This document shows, one piece after another, positions 56,274 to 64,000 of a stretch of DNA of 64,000 bases; within the stretch, counting starts at the first letter, position 1, and each line of letters begins with the position of its first letter. The notes below the pieces were generated by a model. The model was not told the DNA's origin. It searched no databases and saw only the letters and a list, made by a program, of their open reading frames with translations. A program made the position numbers and the translations under genes. The stretch comes from Thermohalobaculum sp963822985 (lineage in GTDB: Bacteria > Pseudomonadota > Alphaproteobacteria > Rhodobacterales > Rhodobacteraceae). The stretch spans positions 413,149 to 477,148 of the forward strand of contig CAWGJU010000013.1 of NCBI GenBank assembly GCA_963822985.1, written 5' to 3'.

Positions 56274-56573
56274 ATGAGAAAACTACGCTCCCTGTGGTCG
56301 GGTCAGCTGCCTCTCGGCGAGGCGTTTTGGACCTGGGCGATCAGCGTCGGCCTACTGGTCAACGTCACGACCAGCGCGTTGTTCTTGATGATGATCACGG
56401 CCGACCGGCCCTGGGCGGCACTGCTCCTCGGCTATGGCTTGTCGGTGCCCTACAACATCTTGGCTGCCGTCGGCGTCTGGCGATCGGCCGAAAAGTATCC
56501 GGGCCCGATCGCTCACGCCGATCTTGCCCGGATCGTCACGATGATCGTGATGCTGCTGCTGACGCTAACATGA
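56274..56573 (+). CDS. Small membrane protein, conserved hypothetical
   Basis: A 99-residue protein with three hydrophobic segments (FWTWAISVGLLVNVTTSALF, ALLLGYGLSVPYNILAAVG, IVTMIVMLLLTLT) and a basic N-terminus (MRKLRSLWSGQLPLGEA). It resembles short uncharacterised alphaproteobacterial membrane proteins. The ATG at 56274 gives the best N-terminus; the ribosome site is weak. Function unknown. Confidence 0.65.
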   Translation: MRKLRSLWSGQLPLGEAFWTWAISVGLLVNVTTSALFLMMITADRPWAALLLGYGLSVPYNILAAVGVWRSAEKYPGPIAHADLARIVTMIVMLLLTLT

Positions 56574-56885
56574 CCCCGACCGTGGCGGATACACGCGCAC
56601 CGCGCGAGTGGGTCGGCCAAGCGCGCCGAGCGGCGCCGGTGGCGAAGGAGCCTGTCGAGTGGCTCGCCACCGCGCGATGATGCTGGCCAAGGACGGTCGA
56701 AGGCGATAAGGCGCGGAGCCTAGCCGCGCCCCGCCTCGGCTTCGGTCGCCATGGCGCAGCTCATCCATGTCCTCTTGCGGATGGTTGAGCCGGACGGGTG
56801 GTTGAGCGGGGTCGGCGCGACTATCTTGGCCGAACGCGGGCCGCCCGGGCGGCCGCATCGAGTCCGGATCGCAGGGAGCGACCGC
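56574..56885. other. Region upstream of ispH
   Basis: About 310 bp with no gene. An in-frame extension of ispH to 56751 has no homology. Promoter elements cannot be placed with confidence. Confidence 0.4.
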
Positions 56886-57836
56886 ATGACGAAGCCGAAG
56901 CTGACCGTCCACCTCGCCGATCCGCGCGGCTTCTGCGCCGGCGTCGTGCGCGCCATCGAGATCGTCGAGCGGGCGCTCGAGAAGTGGGGCGCGCCCGTCT
57001 ATGTGCGGCACGAGATCGTGCACAACCGCCATGTCGTCGAGGCGCTGCGCGACAAGGGCGCCGTCTTCATCGAGGAGCTCGACGAGTGCCCCGACGAGCG
57101 GCCGGTCGTCTTCTCGGCGCATGGGGTGCCGAAGGCGGTCCCGGCCGAGGCCGAGCGGCGCTGCATGCTTTATGTCGACGCCACCTGCCCGCTCGTCTCC
57201 AAGGTGCACATCGAGGCCGAGCGGCATTCGGCCAACGGGCTGCAGATTGTCATGATCGGCCATGCCGGCCACCCCGAGACGGTCGGCACCATGGGCCAGC
57301 TGCCCGTCGGCGAGGTGATCCTGGTCGAGACGCCGGAGGACGTCGCCCGGATCTCGCCTCGCGACCCAGGCAAGCTCGCCTTCATCACGCAGACGACGCT
57401 GAGCGTCGACGACACGGCAGCGATCGTCGAGGCGCTGCAGATGCGGTTCCCGCAGATCGTCGGCCCGCACAAGGAGGACATCTGCTACGCGACCACCAAC
57501 CGTCAGGCGGCGGTGAAGGCGATGGCGCCGCATATCGACGCGCTTTTGGTCGTCGGCGCGCCGAACTCGTCGAACTCGCAGCGGCTGGTCGAGGTCGGCC
57601 GCGCCGCTGGCTGCCCCTATTCCATGCTGGTGCAATCGGCGCTCGAGATCGACTGGCGCGCGCTCGAGGGCGTGCGCTCGGTCGGCCTCTCGGCCGGGGC
57701 GAGCGCGCCCGAGGTTCTGGTGACGGGCGTGCTCGACGCCTTCCGCGAGCGCTATGAAGTGGTGATCGAGCGCGTCGTCACCGCCGAGGAAAGCGTCAGC
57801 TTCAAGATGCCGCGCGTGCTGCGCGAGCCTGCATGA
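56886..57836 (+). CDS. ispH: 4-hydroxy-3-methylbut-2-enyl diphosphate reductase IspH
   Basis: A 316-residue Fe-S enzyme that performs the last step of the MEP isoprenoid pathway. The three cluster Cys are seen: PRGFCAGVVRAI (Cys17), DATCPLVSKVH and EDICYATTNRQ. Also visible are FSAHGVP and MIGHAGHPETVGTMGQ. The start ATG 56886 follows GGGAGCG. It overlaps the methyltransferase gene by ATGA (57833). Confidence 0.95.
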   Translation: MTKPKLTVHLADPRGFCAGVVRAIEIVERALEKWGAPVYVRHEIVHNRHVVEALRDKGAVFIEELDECPDERPVVFSAHGVPKAVPAEAERRCMLYVDATCPLVSKVHIEAERHSANGLQIVMIGHAGHPETVGTMGQLPVGEVILVETPEDVARISPRDPGKLAFITQTTLSVDDTAAIVEALQMRFPQIVGPHKEDICYATTNRQAAVKAMAPHIDALLVVGAPNSSNSQRLVEVGRAAGCPYSMLVQSALEIDWRALEGVRSVGLSAGASAPEVLVTGVLDAFRERYEVVIERVVTAEESVSFKMPRVLREPA

Positions 57837-58429
57837 GCGGCGGCGACCAGGCGACGCTCGACTGGTACACGCGCGAAGCCGCGGCCTATGCCGACTACGC
57901 CGGGACGACCGAGTGCCCGGCGCTCGACCGCTTCGCGGCCATGCTGCCGCCAGGGGGCGCGGTCCTCGACTTCGGCTGCGGCTCCGGCTGGGCGGCGGAT
58001 CGGCTGAACATGGCCGGTTTCCGCGCCTGCGCGCGCGACGCGTCGCCGGGGCTCGCCGACGAGGCGCGGCGGCGCTATGGCATCGAGGTCACGGTTGGCC
58101 CCTTCGAGGATCTCGAGGACATAGAGGCCTATGACGGCGTCTGGGCCGCCTTCTCGCTGCTGCACGACGGCCGGGCCGCCATGCCCTGGCATCTCGCCCG
58201 GATGCACCGGGCACTCCGGCCGGGCGGCATCCTCTACCTGGGCCTGAAGGAAGGCGACGGCGAGAGCCGCGACAGGCTCGGCCGCCTCTACACCTATTTC
58301 AGCGGGCCTGAGGTGCATGGATTGCTGGACAAGGCCGGGTTCTCCGTCGTCGCAAGCCAGACGGAGCCGTCGGCAGGCAATGACGGGGCGGCGGTCACGT
58401 CCTTGCACGTCTTCGCCCACCGGTCCTGA
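57833..58429 (+). CDS. Class I SAM-dependent methyltransferase
   Basis: A 198-residue methyltransferase: motif I GAVLDFGCGSGWAADRLN, the acidic end of strand 2 (CARDASPG), VWAAFSLLHDGRAAMPWHLA and LRPGGILYLGLKEGDGES. Substrate unknown. It is translationally coupled to ispH and followed by rnhA, where other alphaproteobacteria often have thrB. Confidence 0.85.
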   Translation: MSGGDQATLDWYTREAAAYADYAGTTECPALDRFAAMLPPGGAVLDFGCGSGWAADRLNMAGFRACARDASPGLADEARRRYGIEVTVGPFEDLEDIEAYDGVWAAFSLLHDGRAAMPWHLARMHRALRPGGILYLGLKEGDGESRDRLGRLYTYFSGPEVHGLLDKAGFSVVASQTEPSAGNDGAAVTSLHVFAHRS

Positions 58430-58461
58430 ATGCGCCAGTCCTCGATGCATCGGTCCTGAGA

Positions 58462-58938
58462 ATGCCGGAGCTCTTCGCCTATACGGATGGCGCCTGCAGC
58501 GGCAATCCGGGGCCGGGCGGCTGGGGCGTCGTGCTGCAGGCGATGGAGGGGCCCAGGCTCGTCAAGGAGCGCGAGCTCTCGGGCGGAGAGCTCATGACCA
58601 CCAACAACCGAATGGAGCTGATGGCCGCCATCGCCGCGCTCGAGGCGCTGGAGCGTCCCGCCGCGGTCACGGTCGTCACCGACTCGATCTATCTGCGCGA
58701 CGGCGTGACCAAATGGATCCATGGCTGGAAACGCAACGGCTGGAAGACCGCGAACAAGAAGCCGGTCAAGAACGCCGAGCTCTGGCAGCGCCTCGACGCG
58801 GCGCAGTCGCGCCACCGCGTCAGCTGGAGCTGGGTGCGCGGCCACGCCGGGCACGAACAGAACGAACACGCCGACCGCCTGGCCCGGACGGCCATTGAGG
58901 CACTGGTTGTAGGTGTGGCTCAACCCAAATGCACCTAA
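58462..58938 (+). CDS. rnhA: Ribonuclease HI
   Basis: A 158-residue RNase H that cleaves RNA in RNA-DNA hybrids. All four catalytic acidic residues are present: Asp9 (AYTDGACSGNPGPGG), Glu52 (NNRMELMA), Asp74 (VVTDSIYLRDG) and Asp138 (NEHADRLA). The basic handle (WKRNGWKTANKKPVKN) is intact. The last ten residues (VVGVAQPKCT) are unlike the usual end and may reflect a junction with the acquired DNA that starts here. Confidence 0.93.
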   Translation: MPELFAYTDGACSGNPGPGGWGVVLQAMEGPRLVKERELSGGELMTTNNRMELMAAIAALEALERPAAVTVVTDSIYLRDGVTKWIHGWKRNGWKTANKKPVKNAELWQRLDAAQSRHRVSWSWVRGHAGHEQNEHADRLARTAIEALVVGVAQPKCT

Positions 58939-59274
58939 AGTTTAACCCATAAATTCGCGCCAGGCTCGGCGCCGCCATCTTCGCGAGGCGACGCAGAAGA
59001 TCGAGGCGCTGGTCATCGAGATGGAGGGCGCGGAGCCCGAGGAGTAGGAGGCGCCGGTTACGGCGGCGGCCGAGTGAGTGAGTTGCTTCCGGATTGCTGG
59101 ACGACGGCGACGGACGACTCCTGAACCGGGCGCAATGATTGATGGTCCCGTACGGCAGCACTTTGAAGACCAGGCGTTACGCGGCTGAGGGCCAGGGGTT
59201 AGCTGGAGCAACAAATTGAGACGCTTTAAGGAGCGACCGGCTGAGCCACGCGGCACGGCACAGCCGGGCTCAGA
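58939..59274. other. Intergenic stretch with a small coding scrap
   Basis: About 335 bp. A frame ending at 59047 reads ATQKIEALVIEMEGAEPEE, which may be the tail of a lost coiled-coil protein. No other gene is supported. GC content begins to fall here. Confidence 0.35.
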
Positions 59275-59988
59275 ATGATGGTCACCCCGTTCCAGAATGA
59301 GCTCCCGCCAGACGTGTTCGGCGCCTCCGACAAGAGCAGAGCCACTTCGCGAAAGTTATCGCTCGAGTTTGGTTCGCTTATCGGGGAGGCGGACGTACCC
59401 ATGTCCGAAGACGGCAGCAGAGCGCGAGGCTTTCTGCGCGCAGGTGATTTCACTCGTCGCTTTTTCGAGGCTTCTGGTGCCGACGTTGGTGACCTCATCA
59501 TCTTTGACGAACTTTCACCGTACAATTTCCAGCTTTCGGTGGAGAAGCCTGACGGCCGAATTGTTGATGGAGGGAAAGCGGGGACAGAGGCCCAGCGGAT
59601 CAAACGCTGGGCTTTGCGTGAAACGCGGCCAGATCAGCAACGTTTCCGGCAGGCGATTGCAACCCGCGATGGATTGAAGTGTTCGATTACCGGTTGCCGG
59701 GCGGACGCCGTTCTCGATGCTGCCCATCTTCATGCGCGAGCCGACGGCGGATCGGACGATCCAGCAAACGGCATCATTGTTCGTAGTGATGTCCACCGAC
59801 TGCTTGACGCTGGCCTCATTCAAATCGATCCTGAAACGCGATCAGTGTCTGTTTCAGAAGAACTTGAGGATCATGATTACCTGCGGCTTCAGGGAATCAA
59901 GGTTCAGACGAGTGTTCTTCAGCAGCCGTTCGCGATGGCTCCGCGAGAGGTCCGCCGTCCGGATCGCCACGACGCCGCGCTCCTGTAG
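59275..59988 (+). CDS. HNH endonuclease domain protein
   Basis: A 237-residue protein with lower GC than the chromosome. Residues ~1-110 are a DUF-like substrate-recognition region (RATSRKLSLEFGSLIGEADV, FTRRFFEASGADVGDLIIFD). Residues ~125-180 are the HNH nuclease (RDGLKCSITGCRADAVLDAA, HLHARADGGSDDPANGIIV, DVHRLLDAGLIQIDP) with two zinc-like Cys and the catalytic His pair. Such genes accompany restriction or defence loci. The last ~20 codons (QQPFAMAPREVRRPDRHDAA) are antisense to the cut Fic-type gene, so the natural C-terminus was probably replaced at ~59920. Confidence 0.8.
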   Translation: MMVTPFQNELPPDVFGASDKSRATSRKLSLEFGSLIGEADVPMSEDGSRARGFLRAGDFTRRFFEASGADVGDLIIFDELSPYNFQLSVEKPDGRIVDGGKAGTEAQRIKRWALRETRPDQQRFRQAIATRDGLKCSITGCRADAVLDAAHLHARADGGSDDPANGIIVRSDVHRLLDAGLIQIDPETRSVSVSEELEDHDYLRLQGIKVQTSVLQQPFAMAPREVRRPDRHDAALL

Positions 59989-60039
59989 CTTGCTCAGGGT
60001 TTCGAGAGACTCGGCGAGTTTTTCCTGCGGCGTTGCCAT
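59919..60039 (-). pseudogene. Fic-associated protein N-terminus, truncated
   Basis: The minus strand reads MATPQEKLAESLETLSKLQE and RGVVAIRTADLSRSHRERLL from ATG 60039. This N-terminus I recall from alphaproteobacterial proteins annotated as Fic/cell-filamentation type, which carry a winged-helix start before a nucleotidyltransfer or Fic domain. It is cut after LLKN at ~59925, where HNH-gene sequence begins, so no catalytic domain remains. The repeat array starts 16 bp upstream of its ATG. Family assignment is from memory and moderate. Confidence 0.55.
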
Positions 60040-60054
60040 GGCCTTCGCGGTTTC

Positions 60055-60173
60055 ATTAGGGTTTTGCGCTGCGCTCTCATTAGGTTTTCGCGCCGCGCAC
60101 ACGTTAGGTTATTATGTTGATCACTTTTAGGTTATTGTGTCGAGCGGAGATTAGGTTCTGGTGCGCGGCGGTG
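60055..60173. repeat. Five-unit 24-bp direct-repeat array (TTAGGTT iterons)
   Basis: TTAGG occurs at 60056, 60080, 60104, 60127 and 60151, spaced 24, 24, 23 and 24 bp. Aligned units share the 19-bp core TTAGGTTNTNRYGYYGMGC followed by ~5 variable bases. Such spacing with short variable gaps fits protein-binding sites (transposon-end sites like those of IS21, or an operator array for the gene at 60039), not a CRISPR. Confidence 0.85.
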
Positions 60174-60329
60174 TGTGCCATGCAAGGGGCAACCCTTGCC
60201 CGTGATCCAGCGGCGGAACGCTGGCGCGTATCCAATCCGCGCAGGGTTGGTCAGGGGTCCAGAGGGCTCGAAGGCTCTTTGGTCGTCTCCATGGGCGAAA
60301 CCATGGTGCGGTCCAGGCTGCATAAGCCG

Positions 60330-61170
60330 GTCGATGGGGTCCACCCGCCCGACCTATGCGGGGTACATCGAGGCACCGAAGTGGGGCATGACCCTCTGCA
60401 AGGGCCATCACGAGCCGCTTATAAGCTTCGAGACACACCACCGGATTCTGGCAGAACTGGCGGACGGCCTGCGTCCGGCGGCGCGCAAGGATATCAATGA
60501 GGATTTCCCGCTGCGCGGTTTCGTGCTGTGCGATGACTGCGGCAAGCCGACGACAGCCTGCTGGTCGCAGGGCTGCCGTAAGGCATACGCCTATTATCTC
60601 TGTCGGACACACGCGGCTGTGAGGGTTCACCGGAAGTCGATCCCGCGCGTCCCGCATCGAGGACGGCTTTGCCGAAACTCCTGAAGAGCCTGCAACCTTC
60701 ACGGGCAGTCTCCTCCGAAGCTGGCTAAGGCGATGTTCAAGGACGCGTGGGATATGCGGCTCGCTCGAAGCGCACTATGCAAGGAGTGTTGTCGCCCGCC
60801 AGCTCAAGGATGTGGAGAAGCAGATCGAAGCCCCTGTTGGACAGGATCATCGACGCATCTTAGCCCTTCGGTCGTCAGTGCTTATGAAAGGCCGCATCGC
60901 AAAGCTGGAGCGCGAGAAGATCGTACTCAGCGAGCGCGCCGGAACTTTAGTCCTGCTGAAGGGCAGGTTTGAAGAATTTATCGAACTATCGCTAGAGTTT
61001 CTGGCAAGGCCTTGGAATATATACGAAAATGGAGACATGTCCCTGAAGCAGACAGTGCTGAGACTGGCATTTTCAGAGCCCCTGCGATACTCCTGGAAAA
61101 GCGGCTATCGAACTATCGAAACTGCCTTTCCTTTCAAGGTGTTAGCAGGATTTCAACAGTTCAAAAAGCG
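60330..61170 (+). pseudogene. Large serine recombinase, C-terminal half, several frameshifts
   Basis: The recombinase domain end and zinc ribbon are clear (STRPTYAGYIEAPKWGMTLC, ARKDINEDFPLRGFVLCDDC, YYLCRTH). They are followed in other frames by QLKDVEKQIEAPVGQ, KGRIAKLEREKIVLSERAGT, RFEEFIELSLEFLARPWNIY and TAFPFKVLAGFQQF. The order matches the coiled-coil C-terminus of phage-type serine integrases. The catalytic N-terminal domain is absent from the window before this point. Low GC (about 50%) compared with the chromosome. Confidence 0.82.
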
Positions 61171-61176
61171 AGATAG

Positions 61177-61260
61177 TGCCCGGAGAGAGACTCTGAACTC
61201 TCACGCTGTTGCCAGCGGCGGATTTTGAGTCCGCTGCGTCTACCGTTCCGCCATCCGGGC
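61177..61260 (-). tRNA. tRNA-Leu(CAA), unusual T loop
   Basis: Acceptor GCCCGGA/TCCGGGC, anticodon loop CTCAAAA (CAA), a long variable arm (GCTGGCAACAGC), and T stem GAGAG/CTCTC. The T loop reads TTCAGAGT, 8 nt instead of the near-universal 7, and the gene lacks an encoded CCA. The extra base may be a mutation or a sequencing insertion. The 3' end abuts the serine recombinase fossil. Confidence 0.85.
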
Positions 61261-61595
61261 AGGCGGCGGCACTCTAGGGACGGCAGACTGGCTGTCAACG
61301 GGCATGCCTGCGCAGCACCTGCCTGAACCGCCCGTGTGTGGATGCCCCCTTCGATGCAAGCGGTTTTTGGCGGTTGAGGACGTGCGGTCAGGTGCGGTCG
61401 TGTGTCCGGCCTCGTGATGCGGCCGTCGATTTGCCGCGGGCCTGTATGGAGATGTGCGGGTCGCGTCCCTATCGGGTTTGCGTGCTCTGCGGCGCGCGGC
61501 GCGGTACAGGTTCCTGCGACCCCGTCTCATCGACCGATGTCCCTTACCCCTCCTTCGACCTGCTCACATCGCCGGCGCACCCGCCCCCCGCCGGG
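61261..61595. other. Non-coding flank of an IS110-family element
   Basis: About 335 bp between the tRNA and the recombinase stop. For an IS1111-type element on the minus strand this is the 3' flank, where a guide RNA would be encoded. The outer IS boundary cannot be placed. Confidence 0.4.
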
Positions 61596-62617
61596 TCAGG
61601 CGGCGACGGGATCTCTGTAGGTCTCTTCGCGAACCGTCAGCGCCCAGACGGTCCGCGCCATCTTGTCGGCGAGCGCGACGACGACGACCATGCGGGGCTT
61701 GCGCGCCATCATGCGGGCGAGCCACGAGCCCTTCGGCGGTCCCTTCCGAGCCGCCCACGTGACGACCGCCGAGGCGCCGATGATCAGCAGGCGCCGGATG
61801 TCGCGCTGCCCCATCTTCGAGGTGCTGCCGAGCCGGGTCTTGCCGCCGGTCGAGTTCTGTCTCGGCGTCAGGCCGACCCAGGCGGCGAAGTCGCGCCCGC
61901 TGCGGAACGTGGTCATGGACGGGCAGAACGCCTGCACCGCGGTCGCGCAGATTGCGCCGACACCGGGGATTGTCATCAGTCGCGCGATCTGCGCGTCCTT
62001 CGGCGCCCTTCGCCTGATGTCCTTCTCGAGGGCGCCGATCTTCGCGCCGAGCGCGGCGATCTGGTCGAGCAGGAGCTGGGCGAGATCGCGCACCGTCTCC
62101 GGCAGCAGGACCGTCTCGTCGCCGACGGCCTGCGCCAGCCGATCAATGCGCGCGGGACCTTGGGGCGCGACGACGCCATGCTCGGCGAGATGCCCCCTGA
62201 GCGCGTTGATCGACTGGGTTCGCTGACGCACCAGAAGGTCCCGCGTCCGGAACAGCATTCCCTGGCCCTGTTGGTCTGCCGTCTTGACCTCCACGAAGCG
62301 CATGGTCGGGCGCGACGCGGCTTCGGCGATGGCCTCTGCGTCGGCGGCGTCGTTCTTCTGTCGTTTCACGAAGGGCTTTACGTAGATCGGCGGCACGAGC
62401 TTCACCTCATGGCCGAGCGCCGCGATCTCCCGGCCCCAGTGATGAGCGCTCGCGCAGGCCTCATGGCGACGAGCGCCGACGGCTGCGCGGCGAGAAACGA
62501 CAGAACCATGTCCCGCGGAAGCTTTTTGCGGAACACGATTGCGTCGTCCGCGGCCGCGCCGTGCAACTGGAACGTAGACTTGGCGAGATCGATGCCGATG
62601 ATGGTAGCTTGCGCCAT
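61596..62617 (-). pseudogene. IS110-family (IS1111-like) recombinase, one-base deletion
   Basis: Start ATG 62617 after GGAGGAGGAGG. The RuvC-like start MAQATIIGIDLAKSTFQLHG is followed by ...SALVAM, then the frame breaks: one G is missing near 62463 (ATG AGGCC for ATG GAG GCC). The reading then continues as KLVPPIYVKPFVKRQKNDAA, MTIPGVGAICATAVQAF, GRDFAAWVGLTPRQNSTGGK and the basic C-terminus. A C-terminal fragment of a sister copy is at 43167-43565. Restoring one base would give a full recombinase. Confidence 0.85.
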
Positions 62618-62738
62618 GGATACCTCCTCCTCCAGGTGATCGTCAGCACAACCACCGTGGTACATCGCGATGCCGCCGGGCGGGGGCATCCACTCCATCG
62701 GGTTTGCCGGCGGCTCCGAACCTTGAGAAGGTGGAGCC

Positions 62739-62918
62739 ATGACAACGACATCGAACCGATATTCGCCGGAGGTGCGCGCCCGCGCGGTGCGCATGGTTGT
62801 GGATCACCAGGCGGACTACGCCTCGGAGTGGGCCGCCATGCAATCGATAGCACCGAAGTTCGGGTGCGCGGCCGAGACGTTGCGCAAATGGGTGCGGCGC
62901 GAGGAACGTGACACGGGT
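62739..62918 (+). pseudogene. IS3-family OrfA, N-terminal part
   Basis: MTTTSNRYSPEVRARAVRMV, VVDHQADYASEWAAMQSIAP and TLRKWVRREERDTG form the HTH of an IS3-group OrfA. It is fused at ~62918 to IS630 sequence, so the rest of the IS3 is displaced. A matching OrfB piece appears at the window end (63909-64000). Confidence 0.75.
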
Positions 62919-63235
62919 CTGGCCGAGATGGGCGCACCGTACGCCCGGCGCCCACGCCATCCTCGTCCTCGACGGAGCTGGCTGGCATGGGGCGCATGGC
63001 TAATCGGCCCGGTAACCTCTCACTGCTCACGCTGCTGCCCCATGCCCCGGAGCTCAACCCGATCCAGAATGTCTGGGCCTACCTCCGGAGCAACAAACTC
63101 GCCATCACCGTCTTCGACAGCTACGACGCCATTGTCACCAAGCGTGCGAGGCATGGAACTTCTTCGCGCAAGACCCCTCAGCCATCAAATCCACCACCTC
63201 ACGAAGCTGGTAGCGGTCAGCAAATAGGGCCGTCC
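62919..63235 (+). pseudogene. IS630 transposase fragment (copy A2)
   Basis: A second copy of the 20200-20698 sequence: NLSLLTLLPHAPELNPIQNV, AYLRSNKLAITVFDSYDAIV and the same right end (AGCAAATAGGGCCGTCCGTAT), with several frameshifts. It lies within a split IS3. Confidence 0.78.
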
Positions 63236-63325
63236 GTATGAAGTTATGTGGTGCAGGGCGGTCGCACCGGTCGCGTAGAGCACTGAACGGGCGGCATTTC
63301 CTCAACCAGTCGCTCCGCGACTTCG

Positions 63326-63836
63326 CATAATCATGCGCTCGGCATAATTGCGGAAGTCCACCGGCCGGGTGGCCACGACGATGCGGACGGCCTGGCCGGG
63401 AACGATCACGTCGCCCCGCGCAGCGCCGCGGCGATCTCGGCGATGCGCCCGGCGCTCGTCCCGGCCGGCAGGCGCACCGTCACGCCCGCGACGACGATCT
63501 CGATGCCCCCGTCCGGCTCCGGCGGCGCACCGGCAGCGCCTCCTCGACGGGCGGCGGCGCCGCCGAAGGGACCTCCAACTCGAGCATGGCGAACGCAGGC
63601 ACATCCTCCGCCGGCAGCGCCAGCTCCCCGCGCCGCGCCCGGCCGCGCCATTCGGACAGGTGATGCGGCGAGAGCGCGTGACGCGCCGCCACTTCGTTCA
63701 CCGTAACGCCGGCAACCAGCGTCTCGGCAACGATCCGCCCCTTGACCTCGTCAGGCCAACGCCGCCGGCCCGTCGGCCCCGCCAGAACCTCCATCCGGCA
63801 GCCGGACTCCATCCGGCGCTCCCTTTGAACTCCCAA
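63326..63836 (-). pseudogene. IS66 tnpA/tnpB remnant
   Basis: TnpA reads PTGRRRWPDEVKGRIVAETL, NEVAARHALSPHHLSEWRGR and, after a frameshift, GIEIVVAGVTVRLPAGTSAG. Then the start of TnpB (IVPGQAVRIVVATRPVDFR) is cut after ~20 codons. Different in sequence from the IS66 at 34737-37305. Confidence 0.75.
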
Positions 63837-63908
63837 GGCGATCCTCCCGTCTGAACATGACGGCCATGGATCGCAGCTCAGCCGGTCCCGCAGAAGACGG
63901 GGGCTGCG

Positions 63909-64000
63909 TACCGCTTACGCTGCATCAAGTACATCAACCGCTTGGCCGAGGCCGGATTCGAGCCTTCGGTCGGCAGCGTCGGCGACAGCTACGACAATGC
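63909..64000 (+). pseudogene. IS3-family OrfB fragment running off the window
   Basis: CIKYINRLAEAGFEPSVGSV and GDSYDN match the conserved C-terminal block of IS3-group OrfB (RLAEAGI-PSVGSVGDSYDNA). It is probably the other half of the IS3 whose OrfA is at 62739. The upstream part is missing, replaced by IS630 and IS66 scraps. Confidence 0.7.

Noticed and set aside
60055..60173. CRISPR array
   Set aside because: The intervals are constant at 24 bp with only ~5 variable bases, too short for spacers, and no cas genes are present.

Overview
The window is high-GC DNA that reads as an alphaproteobacterial chromosome. The evidence is gene content: UbiG, RbfA, IspH followed by RNase HI, TRAP transporters of both the TAXI and DctP types, a FadE/FadI/FadJ operon, and a DUF2126 / ATP-grasp-alpha-E / transglutaminase cluster. 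A Rhodospirillales-like lineage is plausible, but the sequence alone does not settle it.

Layout. 1-5.9 kb: a predicted peptide-bond-making cluster (DUF2126 protein split into two frames, circularly permuted ATP-grasp/alpha-E fusion, transglutaminase). 6-14 kb: housekeeping and transport genes (DMT permease, ubiG, prolyl iminopeptidase-like hydrolase, rbfA, TRAP-TAXI permease and binding protein, CinA-C amidase). 14.1-17.5 kb: mfd with one frameshift. 17.5-46 kb: an accessory region packed with nested and broken insertion sequences (IS5, IS630, IS110, ISAs1, IS21, IS66, IS3). Between them lie cargo genes: a tRNA-Ala(CGC), a serine resolvase with one amber codon, a trypsin-like protease with a membrane-anchored partner, a multicopper oxidase / His-rich protein / subtilisin-like protease operon, and scraps of an AlpA-primase module from an older mobile element. 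46-51.5 kb: the beta-oxidation operon, eroded at both ends (FadE has an internal deletion; a CoA hydrolase is cut by an IS3). 52-55.3 kb: a DctP/DctQ/DctM TRAP system. 55.5-56.2 kb: gene fossils. 56.3-58.9 kb: ispH, a methyltransferase and rnhA. 59-64 kb: a second accessory stretch with an HNH nuclease, a cut-down Fic-type N-terminus, a regular 24-bp direct-repeat array, a decayed large serine recombinase, tRNA-Leu(CAA) and more IS debris.

Working relationships. The intact systems are ordinary: TRAP uptake, fatty-acid oxidation, isoprenoid and ubiquinone synthesis, ribosome maturation. The unusual material is in the accessory regions. Three IS110-family elements carry non-coding flanks on the side expected for guide (bridge) RNAs. 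One such flank holds a perfect 36-nt palindrome and another holds an 8-nt complement to its own target. A five-unit direct-repeat array has a 19-bp conserved core. Two protease-centred operons have partners I do not recognise.

Caution. Many genes, including usually intact ones, carry exactly one single-base frameshift, several beside homopolymers. Some apparent pseudogenes may therefore be assembly indels rather than biology; read-level data would decide.
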